A stretch of 64,000 bases of DNA from Candidatus Cloacimonetes bacterium HGW-Cloacimonetes-3 (GTDB lineage: Bacteria; Cloacimonadota; Cloacimonadia; Cloacimonadales; Cloacimonadaceae), in the NCBI GenBank assembly GCA_002840645.1, contig PHBO01000006.1:62001-126000 (forward strand), in the 5' to 3' direction. Made by a program: the position numbers and the translations under genes. The notes beneath the pieces were generated by a model. It had not been told where the DNA came from. It saw nothing but the letters and a program-made list of their open reading frames with translations, and did not search any database. Shown here one piece after another: positions 54,848-63,636 of the stretch (positions within the stretch are counted from its first letter, which is position 1; each line of letters opens with the position of its first letter).

Positions 54848-56185
54848 TTACACTACACCCATGTCACACATGGCATTGGCAACTTTCAGGAACCCGGCTA
54901 TATTGGCACCCTTTACATAGTTTACAAAACCATCCGCTTGTTTGCCATTGGTAGCGCAGGCTTCATGGATGTTTTTCATTATCTCATGCAGGCGGGCATC
55001 CACTTCATCGCGGCTCCAGCCGAAGCGCATGGAGTTCTGTGTCATTTCCAGTCCACTGGTAGCAACCCCACCGGCGTTAGCAGCTTTCCCCGGGGCAAAG
55101 AGAATCTTGTTATTAATGAAAATCTCTACTGCTTCGGGAGTGCAGGGCATATTTGCGCCTTCAGCAATGCAGATGCAAGCGTTTGCTACAAGTGCTTTGG
55201 CATCGTTTAAATCCAGCTCGTTTTGAGTGGCACAAGGCATGGCAACATCCACTTTCACTTCCCAGGGACGCTTGCCGGGGAAGAACTTGGAATTGGGGTA
55301 AACATCAGCATAATCGCATACGCGGTCGTTATTAGAAGCACGAAGCTCCAGCAAGTAATCTATTTTATCACCGCTGATGCCCTCTTCATCCAGGATATAG
55401 CCATCAGGGCCGGAGATTGTAACAACCTTTCCGCCCAATTCGCTAATCTTTTGTGCAGCACCCCAGGCAACATTACCGAAACCGGAAAGTGCTACTCTCA
55501 GACCATCAAAGCTCTTGCCTTGTGTTTTCAGCATTTCTTCGGCAAAATAAACAGCACCAAAACCGGTAGCTTCGGGGCGAATAAGGCTGCCACCCCAGTT
55601 TCTGCCTTTGCCGGTTAAAACACCGGTAAATTCGTTGCTAAGTTTCTTATACATGCCAAACAGGTAACCAATTTCACGTCCGCCCACACCGATATCACCG
55701 GCAGGAACGTCCGTATTGGGACCAATGTGGCGGAAGAGTTCAGACATAAATGCTTGGCAAAAGCGCATGATTTCTGCATCGGATTTACCCTTTGCATCGA
55801 AATCTGAACCGCCTTTACCACCGCCCATAGGCAGGGTTGTAAGACTGTTCTTAAATATTTGTTCGAAGCCTAAAAACTTCAAGATCGATAAGTTTACGCT
55901 GGGATGGAAACGCAAACCGCCCTTATAGGGTCCGATAGCGCTGTTAAACTGTACGCGGTAGCCGCGCTGTACATGAACTTCACCTTTGTCATCCATCCAA
56001 GGAACACGAAAAATGATAGTGCGTTCCGGCTCCACGATACGTTCCAAGATGTTTGCTTTCACAAAGCGGGGATTGCTGATATACGCATCCCAAACGGTTT
56101 CGACAACTTCTTTCACAGCCTGTAAGAACTCTGGTTCTCCTTGGTTCTTGGCTGCGACCTTTGCCATGAAATCATGAATGGTCAT
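54848..56185 (-). CDS. gdhA: Glutamate dehydrogenase (NADP-type, hexameric)
   Basis: Interconverts glutamate with 2-oxoglutarate and ammonia. The 445-residue protein is of the NADP-type short hexameric family: YRVQFNSAIGPYKGGLRFHP, the catalytic-lysine region LPMGGGKGGSDFD, PAGDIGVGGREIGY and the Rossmann stretch LSGFGNVAWGAAQK. It is full length. AGGAA precedes the ATG. A promoter-like pair is seen upstream. Glutamate dehydrogenase suits an amino-acid fermenter but also nitrogen assimilation. Confidence 0.96.
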   Translation of the reverse strand: MTIHDFMAKVAAKNQGEPEFLQAVKEVVETVWDAYISNPRFVKANILERIVEPERTIIFRVPWMDDKGEVHVQRGYRVQFNSAIGPYKGGLRFHPSVNLSILKFLGFEQIFKNSLTTLPMGGGKGGSDFDAKGKSDAEIMRFCQAFMSELFRHIGPNTDVPAGDIGVGGREIGYLFGMYKKLSNEFTGVLTGKGRNWGGSLIRPEATGFGAVYFAEEMLKTQGKSFDGLRVALSGFGNVAWGAAQKISELGGKVVTISGPDGYILDEEGISGDKIDYLLELRASNNDRVCDYADVYPNSKFFPGKRPWEVKVDVAMPCATQNELDLNDAKALVANACICIAEGANMPCTPEAVEIFINNKILFAPGKAANAGGVATSGLEMTQNSMRFGWSRDEVDARLHEIMKNIHEACATNGKQADGFVNYVKGANIAGFLKVANAMCDMGVV

Positions 56186-56221
56186 TGGGTTCCTCCATGT
56201 TTTGTTATGATATTTTTGCCC

Positions 56222-56249
56222 AGTTTAAATACAGGCATCTTTGTGTCAA
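56222..56249 (-). promoter_or_regulatory. Promoter candidate for gdhA
   Basis: On the minus strand: -35 TTGACA (56244-56249), 16-base spacer, -10 TAAACT (56222-56227). It leaves a leader of about 30 bases before the gdhA ATG. Confidence 0.55.
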
Positions 56250-56398
56250 GTGAAGAAACATGTTTAGTTAAAAATGAGGTTCAAATCATAGGTACAGGAG
56301 CATTCGTCCTTTGATAGATAAGCTCATTTTGGTGCGAACCAATCTTCCCCTTGCATCTTGTATGCAATCCGCAAAGGAACAGAAGTACGTCTGAGCAA

Positions 56399-56439
56399 GA
56401 GCTGACCATGATAAGTCTTGGTGAGATCATGGTCAGCTC
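56399..56439. repeat. Perfect 14-bp hairpin between gdhA and pfp
   Basis: The left arm reads GAGCTGACCATGAT, the loop AAGTCTTGGTGAG, and the right arm is an exact complement. It lacks a T-tract on both sides. It may be a transcript-processing structure or a binding site. Confidence 0.7.
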
Positions 56440-56544
56440 ATGGGCGGCTCTCTTTTGGAAATCAAGGGAGCAAAGGGCTTTGTTTGATGCTGATATAGAA
56501 TTAGTGTGTTAAACTACCTTTGTTATCTATGCCGACTTAGTAGT

Positions 56545-57765
56545 TTATTTCTCTCCCATCAGCTTGGCGACCTTGGGGGCACGCAATCTGTGAGCAACAG
56601 GGAATCCTGAGCCGATTAAGGGACGCAGGTAAAACTTGAAATCATCTGTTATGCCATTACCGGCTGCATTAATGTATTCATCGGGCATATGCCTTGTTTT
56701 CCCGGCAATGTCACTGAGTTTTTCAAGCTGGTAATTTACAGAATAGAAGCCGGTTCTTTGGATAGAGATGGAACCATCCAGATTGTACCATATTGCGTAA
56801 TGAGCAGCACGTTCGCCCACTTCTCGCGCTTCTCGCTGGTCTATATCGGACACACAGCCCATAAAAGAGCGTTGCAGATAACCGAAAGTATCGCTGCGCA
56901 CGCGCTTAATCTTTAGCTTAGAGCGTACCAGATCGCAAAGTAAATCACCCAGCATACCTGTTCCGGAAAGCTGGATATTTCCGTGGGCATCTTTTTCCAC
57001 ATTTTGGGTTAGCTTGCTTATCACAGGAGCACCTGTTTCGTCCATTATGCCTTCAGAAACAGCTACCACACACTTTCCAAATTGATTGTAAACGCGGTGT
57101 ACGTCTTTTAGGAATTCATCCACGCGGAATGGGCGTTCGGGCATGTAGATGAGGTGTGGGCCGTCGTCCGGGTACTTCTGAGCCAATGCTGATGCAGCGG
57201 TCAAGAATCCTGCATGGCGTCCCATTACAATCCCGATATACACACCGGGTAAGGCACGGTTATCCAAATTTACACCTGTAAAAGCAGATGCCACATAGCG
57301 TGCTGCTGAGCCGAAGCCGGGAGTGTGATCACTAAGCACAAGATCGTTATCTATGGTTTTAGGGATGTGGATAGCACGAAACTCGTAATCGGCGAGATTT
57401 GCCTGTTCGTTCACAATTCTAACCGTATCTGCGGAATCATTACCACCTATGTAAAAGAAATATCGGGCATCATGAGCTTTCAACACCTTAAAAATCTCTT
57501 TGCAATACTTCTCATCTGGCTTGTCGCGGGTGGAAAGCAGTGCCGAGGAAGGCGTGTCTGCCACCTGTTCCAGATTGTGGGTTGTTTCCTGTGTTAGATC
57601 TATAAAATCCTCATTAACAATGCCCTGTACGCCATATAATGCACCATAAACTCTGGTTACTTGCGAAAACTTACGGGCTTCCAAAGCAGCACCAACCAGG
57701 GATTGATTAATAACGGCAGTGGGTCCGCCGCCTTGAGCAATAACGACCTTTCCTTCCAGTTTCAT
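56545..57765 (-). CDS. pfp: Pyrophosphate-dependent 6-phosphofructokinase
   Basis: Glycolytic enzyme of 406 residues that uses PPi in place of ATP. It starts MKLEGKVVIAQGGGPTAVIN. It carries YIGGNDSADT, IPKTIDNDLVLSDHTPGFGSA and VMGRHAGFLTA. The PKTIDND and GGNDS pattern resembles PPi-type enzymes more than E. coli PfkA; the exact donor is inferred. The start at 57765 has GGAGG upstream, while a slightly earlier ATG is in the GGAGG itself. It lies divergent to dnaX. Confidence 0.93.
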   Translation of the reverse strand: MKLEGKVVIAQGGGPTAVINQSLVGAALEARKFSQVTRVYGALYGVQGIVNEDFIDLTQETTHNLEQVADTPSSALLSTRDKPDEKYCKEIFKVLKAHDARYFFYIGGNDSADTVRIVNEQANLADYEFRAIHIPKTIDNDLVLSDHTPGFGSAARYVASAFTGVNLDNRALPGVYIGIVMGRHAGFLTAASALAQKYPDDGPHLIYMPERPFRVDEFLKDVHRVYNQFGKCVVAVSEGIMDETGAPVISKLTQNVEKDAHGNIQLSGTGMLGDLLCDLVRSKLKIKRVRSDTFGYLQRSFMGCVSDIDQREAREVGERAAHYAIWYNLDGSISIQRTGFYSVNYQLEKLSDIAGKTRHMPDEYINAAGNGITDDFKFYLRPLIGSGFPVAHRLRAPKVAKLMGEK

Positions 57766-57894
57766 CTTTACCTCCATGTTCCGGGAAGAGCTTAATATTT
57801 CTGATAACCAAGCTTTTAGGAAGGCGGAGATTCTGTCCAGCAGAAAATGCTTGCATAAAAAAGAGACAAGAAAAATGATGCCTCGGGAGGATAG

Positions 57895-59502
57895 ATGAGT
57901 TATATCGTTTTAGCCAGAAAATACCGACCGCAGAACTTCAAGGAAGTGTATGCTCAGGATCACGTAACCGAGATTCTGCAAAGTGCGATTGCATCTGCCC
58001 GCATTGCTCATGCCTATTTGTTTACAGGTCCTCGCGGAGTGGGGAAGACATCCTTGGCACGCATTATGGCGAAAAGCCTGAACTGCGAACATGGGCCAAC
58101 CACCGATCCGTGCAATAAGTGCTCTAATTGCATAGAGATAACTGCTGGAACTTCCACAGACGTTATAGAGATAGATGCAGCTTCCAACACAGGAGTGGAC
58201 AATATCCGGGAACTACAGCTGGAGTTACTATATGCTCCCAGCGCTTCACAGTATAAGATATATATTATCGATGAAGTGCATATGCTATCCAAAAGTGCCT
58301 TCAATGCGCTTCTGAAGACGCTGGAAGAGCCTCCAGATAATGTTATCTTTATCTTTGCCACCACAGAACCGCAAAAAGTGTTACCTACCATAATCTCCCG
58401 CTGTCAGCGCTACGATTTTAAACGTATTCCTATAGAGGCAATAGTGCAAAGGTTGAAGGATTTAAGCGTTACCGAGGGGATCAAGATTGATACCGAATCC
58501 CTGTATCTGATAGCACGCAAGGCTGATGGAGGCATGCGTGATGCGCTGTCCCTGATGGATCAGGCGATATCATATTGCATGGATAATATTAGCATAGAAA
58601 AGGTTAGGCAGATTTTTGGCTTTATCCCCAATCAGCTCTACTATCAGTTTATGCTGTATATCAATGCCCAGGATGCCCGAGAGCTTATCAGAGAGCTACA
58701 TAGCGTGTTCGAGCAAGGTACAGATCTTCAGGAATTCATCGCTAACATGCAGGAGTTTATCAGAGTATTAATCTTGCGCAAGCTGGGCATTGAAGTGCGG
58801 GATTTAAACCCGGAAGAGCTGCCCTTCTTCGACGAACTTGGAACCTTGTTCCCGCAAAATAAACTGATGTACATGCTTAGCTATCTAATAGCCTGCAAGG
58901 CAGATCTGAAGAGTAGCGCAAACCCATATCTAATTCTGGAAGCACTGATGATAAAGCTATGTAAATTGGATGAGATGGAGGATATAGCCTCATTGATAGG
59001 TAAACTTTCCAGCGGACAGACTTTTACAAAACCGGCAAGTTCCATAAATACCGCTTCCAATAAAGCATTACCTCCCAAGCAAGCTTCTCCGGCACCTCTC
59101 CATACCGAACCTGAGTATATAGAAGAGCCGGAATTCAGCAAGCTGGATTTTAATACCGATAATCTGGAGAAATCCTGGCAGCGAATAGTCGCCAGAGTTA
59201 GGAAGGGCAGTAAAATGGCTGCTGTGGTGCTGGAAAAGGTCTTGAGTAAAGAAGCCATAGGGCGTACATTGAAGATTACTCTGGATACCCAGCCTAATCT
59301 ACATTCCATGAAGAATAACACGGAGCTTCTTCAAGCTATTCTTGGTGAACTATTTATCCAGAATGTGGTGCTGGAATTCAGCCTGATAGAAAAGGAAAGT
59401 CCCAAGCAGGTTTTTATCCAAAGGCGTACTCTGGAAGACATCAAGGCAGAAAGCCCGGAGATAGCAAAGTATATAGAAGCAACTGATTCCGTGATTGCCT
59501 AA
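57895..59502 (+). CDS. dnaX: DNA polymerase III subunit gamma/tau
   Basis: Clamp-loader ATPase of 535 residues. The sequence MSYIVLARKYRPQNFKEVYAQ, Walker A TGPRGVGKTSLARI, zinc cluster (NCEHGPTTDPCNKCSNC), DEVHMLSKSAFNALLKTLEEPP and sensor region LPTIISRCQRY are all present. A C-terminal region of about 150 residues makes it a short tau. I see no slippery heptamer for a gamma frameshift. A GGGAGGAT precedes the ATG. A glycosyltransferase follows 6 bases after the stop. Confidence 0.96.
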   Translation: MSYIVLARKYRPQNFKEVYAQDHVTEILQSAIASARIAHAYLFTGPRGVGKTSLARIMAKSLNCEHGPTTDPCNKCSNCIEITAGTSTDVIEIDAASNTGVDNIRELQLELLYAPSASQYKIYIIDEVHMLSKSAFNALLKTLEEPPDNVIFIFATTEPQKVLPTIISRCQRYDFKRIPIEAIVQRLKDLSVTEGIKIDTESLYLIARKADGGMRDALSLMDQAISYCMDNISIEKVRQIFGFIPNQLYYQFMLYINAQDARELIRELHSVFEQGTDLQEFIANMQEFIRVLILRKLGIEVRDLNPEELPFFDELGTLFPQNKLMYMLSYLIACKADLKSSANPYLILEALMIKLCKLDEMEDIASLIGKLSSGQTFTKPASSINTASNKALPPKQASPAPLHTEPEYIEEPEFSKLDFNTDNLEKSWQRIVARVRKGSKMAAVVLEKVLSKEAIGRTLKITLDTQPNLHSMKNNTELLQAILGELFIQNVVLEFSLIEKESPKQVFIQRRTLEDIKAESPEIAKYIEATDSVIA

Positions 59503-59508
59503 TCGTTC

Positions 59509-60612
59509 ATGGATAGCTTGTTTGCTTTTTGTACTGCGATATACACTCTCTTCCTGCTGTGGATTGATAGGGGAGTGCAGGCAATTGGCAAGGAAAACAA
59601 GAACAGGGTTGTACCGCCAAGCTTACAGCAGATATCGGTAATAGTTGCAGCAAGAAACGAGCTGGAAAACTTGCCGCGATTGCTAAAGTCGTTAGCAGCT
59701 TTGGACTATCCTAAGGACAGGCTCGAGCTTATCCTTGTGAATGATCATTCAAGTGATGGCAGCAGGGAATTCCTTGATCAGCAGCTTTTATGCCCCGGGC
59801 TTAAGGTTATCCACTTCTATCACGATACTCCGCCTCTTGTTGGTAAAAAGGCTGCCATACAGCAGGGTATAGAAGCTTCAGGCTTCGATATTCTTGCCTT
59901 TACAGATGCAGATTGCATGGTTCCTTCCACTTGGCTGCAAGAGATTAACCGCAGCATGGCAGATAATGTGGATTATTTACTGGCATACTCACTGATGAAG
60001 CGCAAGACGGAAAGCGGGATATTCCGCCTGAAGAACTTCGAACGAAGTATTTACTATGCTTTGGCAGCAGCGGGTTTGCATTACCGGATTCCCTTTACCA
60101 GCAGCGCTTGCAATATGGTTTATCGGAAACGCTTGTTTATTGAGAGTGGTGCTTTTGAGGGTATAGGTCATCTGCTCTCCGGTGATGATGATCTGCTGCT
60201 TATGAAGATGATGCCTCACTTGAAGCGGGGTGCCTACAATCCTTCCCTTAACATGCAGGTATGTTCCATAGACGGCACAGACATGCACAAGCATCACAAT
60301 ACAAATATTCGCAGGGCATCTAAGTTCTTCTTACATCCCTGGTGGCTGAAAGGCTTATCGGTATTTGTATTCTTATATTTCTGCCTGTTTTATCGAAGCT
60401 TTTGGCTGCTACTCAAAGGCAAATCCACAGCCTTGCTTTCCACAAGTTTAGCCATAAAAACAGGCACCGAGCTTTTCCTCAGCATTAGACATTTAAGGCT
60501 AATAAACCGAAGTAAGCTCGGTGTCCTTTACCCGCTACAAATAGTAGTGTTTCCCGCACAGTTCATCTTTTATGCCCTACGCGGTACTCTGGGCAGATAT
60601 CGCTGGAAATAG
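59509..60612 (+). CDS. Family 2 glycosyltransferase, membrane
   Basis: Membrane-bound glycosyltransferase of 367 residues with one N-terminal helix, a GT-A domain (ISVIVAARNELENLPRLLKS, LILVNDHSSDGS, AFTDADC as D-x-D, SGDDDLLL) and about three C-terminal helices (WLKGLSVFVFLYFCLF and later). It could add a sugar to a lipid or surface polysaccharide. It starts 6 bases after dnaX, so it is co-transcribed with it. Confidence 0.9.
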   Translation: MDSLFAFCTAIYTLFLLWIDRGVQAIGKENKNRVVPPSLQQISVIVAARNELENLPRLLKSLAALDYPKDRLELILVNDHSSDGSREFLDQQLLCPGLKVIHFYHDTPPLVGKKAAIQQGIEASGFDILAFTDADCMVPSTWLQEINRSMADNVDYLLAYSLMKRKTESGIFRLKNFERSIYYALAAAGLHYRIPFTSSACNMVYRKRLFIESGAFEGIGHLLSGDDDLLLMKMMPHLKRGAYNPSLNMQVCSIDGTDMHKHHNTNIRRASKFFLHPWWLKGLSVFVFLYFCLFYRSFWLLLKGKSTALLSTSLAIKTGTELFLSIRHLRLINRSKLGVLYPLQIVVFPAQFIFYALRGTLGRYRWK

Positions 60613-60613
60613 T

Positions 60614-60862
60614 TTACATTTCTATTAGCTTAGCCTGCACGTAATCTACTGCATTCAAGGCATCCATCATGGCAGTAAGCTCTTCCTGCTTTCCTTCCAC
60701 TTCTAAAACTACCAAGCCGTCGTTGGCACAAAACTCCTTGGATACTTCATGCAAGCCCAAACGGACTTTGATGTTGCAGCCATATTCGGTGAGAATACTC
60801 TGCACCTTGCCTGCCTCGCTGCTACGATGATCGATCTTTACCAGTATAACTTTGTAGGTCAT
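60614..60862 (-). CDS. ACT-like small regulatory protein (TM1266-like)
   Basis: Protein of 82 residues, MTYKVILVKIDHRSSEAGKV, in a beta-alpha-beta-beta-alpha-beta ACT/NikR-like pattern. The middle VRLGLHEVSKEFCANDGLVVLEVEG and the last NAVDYVQAKLIEM look like the TM1266 family linked to iron-only hydrogenase systems. Hydrogenase genes are not in the window, so the link is weak. AGGAGGTAATC precedes the ATG. It lies 26 bases downstream of glnS on the same strand, and probably shares its transcript. Confidence 0.68.
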   Translation of the reverse strand: MTYKVILVKIDHRSSEAGKVQSILTEYGCNIKVRLGLHEVSKEFCANDGLVVLEVEGKQEELTAMMDALNAVDYVQAKLIEM

Positions 60863-60888
60863 GATTACCTCCTAAGGTAGGTTACAAT

Positions 60889-62595
60889 TTATTTTGTAGA
60901 TTTAGCAATCCAGCGGTCTTTTAGGGAGATGATACGGTTAAATACCGGTTTTCCTTCGCTGCTGTCTTTATCCACATGGAAGTAGCCCTGACGTATGAAC
61001 TGAAAGCGTTCTCCGGGTTTTACATTCATCAAAGCGGCTTCAGCCATGCAGGCAGTGTTTATTATCAAGGATTCCGGGTTCAAATAGTCCTTGTAGCTTT
61101 TTCCTTCTTCTATTACACTCATGTCAGAATTGGTAAACAGCCTGTCATAAAGCCTCAGTTCCACCGGAACAGCATGGGCAGCAGAAACCCAATGCAGGGT
61201 TCCTTTTACCTTGCGTCCATCTTCTGTTCCACCACCCCGAGAGGCAGGATCGTATGTGCAGAGCAGTTCTACAATCTCTCCACTTTCATCCTTCACGGCT
61301 TCGTGACACTTGATATAGTAAGCGTGTTTCAGGCGCACTTCGTTATTCAAGCCAAGTCTGAACCAACCCTTGGGCGGATTCTCGCTAAAGTCCTCACGTT
61401 CAATAAACAGGGTTTTAGAAAACTTCACCATGCGCTTACCGGCACTTGCATCTTCCGGGTTATTATCGGCTTCCAGTTCTTCCACTTTGTCTTCAGGATA
61501 GTTTGTAATAGTAAGCTTCACTGGATTCAGCACAGCCATAGCACGGATTGCGCTCTTATTCAGGTCTTCACGCACGCAGAACATCAGCAGTTCATCATCC
61601 ACCATCGAGCTTGCTTTGGCAACACCTATCCTATCTGCAAATTCCCTAATCGCAGCAGCAGTAAAACCGCGACGACGCATACCCGCAATAGTAGGCATGC
61701 GGGGATCGTCCCAGCCTTTTACCAAGCCGGTAGTAACCAGCTCCAGCAACAAGCGTTTGCTCATCACCGTGTAAGTTAGATTCAGGCGGGCAAACTCTAT
61801 CTGCTGTGGATGGCAGGGAACCGGCAACTGATCCAGAAACCAGTCATAAAGCGGACGGTGGTCTTCAAACTCCAGAGTGCATATAGAATGCGTGATTCCT
61901 TCCAAGGCATCAGAGATACAGTGAGTGTAATCATACATCGGGTAAATCTGCCAATCGCTTCCGGTGCGGTGGTGGTGGGTTTTTTTAATGCGATAGATAA
62001 CCGGGTCACGCATGTTTACATTGGGAGAGCTCATATCTATCTTAGCACGGAGGCTACAGCTTCCATCCGGGAATCCGCCATCGCGCATAGCACGGAACAG
62101 CTTCAAGTTTTCTTCCACGCTCCTGTCCCGATAGGGGCTGTTTTTGCCCGGAACAGTTAAAGTCCCGCGGTATGTTCTCATTTCCTCAAAACTAAGGTCG
62201 CAAACGAAGGCTTTGCCATGCTCGATAAGGTATTCGGCAAAGCTGTAAAGCTTGTCAAAATAGTCCGAAGCATAGTATAGATGTTCATTCCAGTCAAAGC
62301 CCAACCAGCGCACATCATCCATGATAGAATCCACATACTCCACATCTTCCTTCACAGGATTGGTATCATCAAAACGAAGGTGGCAGCGCCCCTTGTAATC
62401 ACGTGCTAAACCGAAGTTCAGACAGATTGATTTAGCATGACCGATATGCAGATAACCATTAGGCTCCGGGGGGAATCTTGTTACCACTCCGGTGTGCTTG
62501 CCGCTTTCCAGATCGCGGTCTATGATAAAACGGATAAAGTTCGAAACTACTTTGCTTTCGCTTACGGTTTCTTTGTTTATTTCGGGTGTTTCCAT
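60889..62595 (-). CDS. glnS: Glutaminyl-tRNA synthetase
   Basis: Charges tRNA-Gln directly. The 568-residue class I enzyme shows [20 protein letters not shown] (HIGH), [18 protein letters not shown] (KMSKS) and [16 protein letters not shown]. The C-terminal anticodon-binding beta barrel is present. Since GlnRS charges Gln directly, the GatCAB route is not required for Gln here; whether it exists cannot be seen. The start [10 protein letters not shown] is accepted on reading; weak ribosome site. The ACT-like gene follows. Confidence 0.96.
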   Translation of the reverse strand: METPEINKETVSESKVVSNFIRFIIDRDLESGKHTGVVTRFPPEPNGYLHIGHAKSICLNFGLARDYKGRCHLRFDDTNPVKEDVEYVDSIMDDVRWLGFDWNEHLYYASDYFDKLYSFAEYLIEHGKAFVCDLSFEEMRTYRGTLTVPGKNSPYRDRSVEENLKLFRAMRDGGFPDGSCSLRAKIDMSSPNVNMRDPVIYRIKKTHHHRTGSDWQIYPMYDYTHCISDALEGITHSICTLEFEDHRPLYDWFLDQLPVPCHPQQIEFARLNLTYTVMSKRLLLELVTTGLVKGWDDPRMPTIAGMRRRGFTAAAIREFADRIGVAKASSMVDDELLMFCVREDLNKSAIRAMAVLNPVKLTITNYPEDKVEELEADNNPEDASAGKRMVKFSKTLFIEREDFSENPPKGWFRLGLNNEVRLKHAYYIKCHEAVKDESGEIVELLCTYDPASRGGGTEDGRKVKGTLHWVSAAHAVPVELRLYDRLFTNSDMSVIEEGKSYKDYLNPESLIINTACMAEAALMNVKPGERFQFIRQGYFHVDKDSSEGKPVFNRIISLKDRWIAKSTK

Positions 62596-63133
62596 ATTCT
62601 ATTCCTTAACTGACATTCAGATTTCCATTTTCTATCTCTGCAAATCACGTCAAGAACAATCATTAAATTAGCCTAAGCCTTGCATTTAAGCTCTTAATCA
62701 AATCAACTAAGGCAATGTTTCAGGTTCGCTTTGAGGCTATGCCCTTAGCTAAGTATTCGCAACTATGCTTAGTGTTAGTTTGTATAGACTTAGCCTCTAT
62801 GCCACAGGTAACCCACCCGTAACCCTCCCGTATCGGATATGGGAGGGTTACGGGTGGGTTACGAGTTTAAAGCAAGGTAGATGACTGTAAAGATGCGCCA
62901 AACAAGAAGGAAAGCTTCCATCTAACCGAAGGCTTGCATTGTGGGTAATAATTCTACAGTGGGGTATATCTGCACAGAAATAAGCACAAATACAGTTGAA
63001 GTAATCTATCATGTAGTGGCGCTTAAATGGTTAAGCATGAATATTATAAGGAGTGTAATAATCTTATCAACAGGTTTGGCACAGCCATTGCAACTATATA
63101 GTGGCAAAGAATAATAGCAGTAGAGGACGATCA
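62596..63133. other. Gap of about 540 bp between glnS and the Cys-rich gene
   Basis: Holds palindrome F (62808-62862) and, to its left, a repeated phrase GAGGCTATGCCCTTAGC / CTTAGCCTCTATGCC near 62732 and 62789. A run of T/A-rich sequence before 63060 could include a promoter (TATTATAAGG). No gene is supported. Confidence 0.6.
62808..62862. repeat. Long palindrome F (22-bp perfect arms, 11-nt loop)
   Basis: Left arm 62808-62829 and right arm 62841-62862 pair at all 22 positions; the loop can add three more pairs (TAT/ATA). GTAACCC occurs twice on the left arm (62808 and 62819). AAAGCAAGG lies 6 bases beyond the right arm (62869-62877). Both neighbours are transcribed away from it. Confidence 0.95.
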
Positions 63134-63469
63134 ATGGCTATCAATGCCCGAACCATACTAAAAAAAGTGGATTTGGAAAGCTATATCAAGAAGGACTTTC
63201 TGGATAAGAGCTTTAATCGATCCGGTCTATGTGCATATTGTACCCGTAAGGTTACTTGTTGCATCAGTAGCAGCTATGGCTTGGTGTATGATTGCGAAGA
63301 ATATGATGCCGGTGATGAATCCTCTTGCTCCCTTACTTTCACCGCTCTGGATTATAGCAAGGATGAAGATGCTGAAGAATTGGGGCTTTGTGCAGGATGC
63401 CAAAACCGAGACCTGTGCCAGCTTAAGCGCATTAACGGCGGTGTGTGGCATTGCGAAGAATACTTATAG
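63134..63469 (+). CDS. Cysteine-rich protein with duplicated CX2CX5CX11CEEY motif
   Basis: Protein of 111 residues with two identical-spacing cysteine sets: Cys33-Cys36-Cys42-Cys54 and Cys86-Cys89-Cys95-Cys107, each followed by EEY and each CX2CX5CX11C. The first reads GLCAYCTRKVTC...YDCEEY and the second GLCAGCQNRDLC...WHCEEY. The pattern suggests one metal (zinc or iron-sulfur) per half; two extra Cys (43, 65) lie between. The start at 63134 has GAGGA 6 bases upstream; a GTG at 63101 in the same frame has none. I recall single-copy versions of the motif in anaerobes but know no function. A terminator follows. Confidence 0.8.
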   Translation: MAINARTILKKVDLESYIKKDFLDKSFNRSGLCAYCTRKVTCCISSSYGLVYDCEEYDAGDESSCSLTFTALDYSKDEDAEELGLCAGCQNRDLCQLKRINGGVWHCEEYL

Positions 63470-63509
63470 ACAGGTAATAGATTTACGACACATACCTCAA
63501 CACACACAT

Positions 63510-63533
63510 GGGGGCTCCCCGCCCCCTTTTTTA
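63510..63533 (+). terminator. Rho-independent terminator after the Cys-rich gene
   Basis: GGGGGC (63510-63515) pairs with GCCCCC (63521-63526) around a short loop; a run of T (63527-63532) then ATTG follows. Confidence 0.85.
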
Positions 63534-63636
63534 TTGTTCAAAATCAAGAAGTAAATAATTGAAGTAGCTTTTACTTAGAGAGATTACTCTGCCCGCTGAC
63601 AAAGCTAACCAAATCCTCTGAAGTTATAGACAGTAT

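Larger units (their letters stand above)
56186..56544. other. 359-bp gap between gdhA and pfp
   Basis: No gene. It contains the gdhA promoter candidate near 56222-56249 (minus) and a strong hairpin (GAGCTGACCATGAT at 56399-56412 with its complement at 56426-56439, 13-base loop). The stem is perfect for 14 bp and is not followed by a T-tract. Confidence 0.6.

Noticed and set aside
57895-59502. Programmed frameshift in dnaX producing gamma
   Set aside because: I looked for an A-AAA-AAG type heptamer in frame and found none; only the full product is supported.
1730-62862. The six palindromes as a CRISPR array or as ordinary terminators
   Set aside because: They are single, far apart, without spacers, and lack T-tracts; their placement in divergent gaps is also wrong for terminators.
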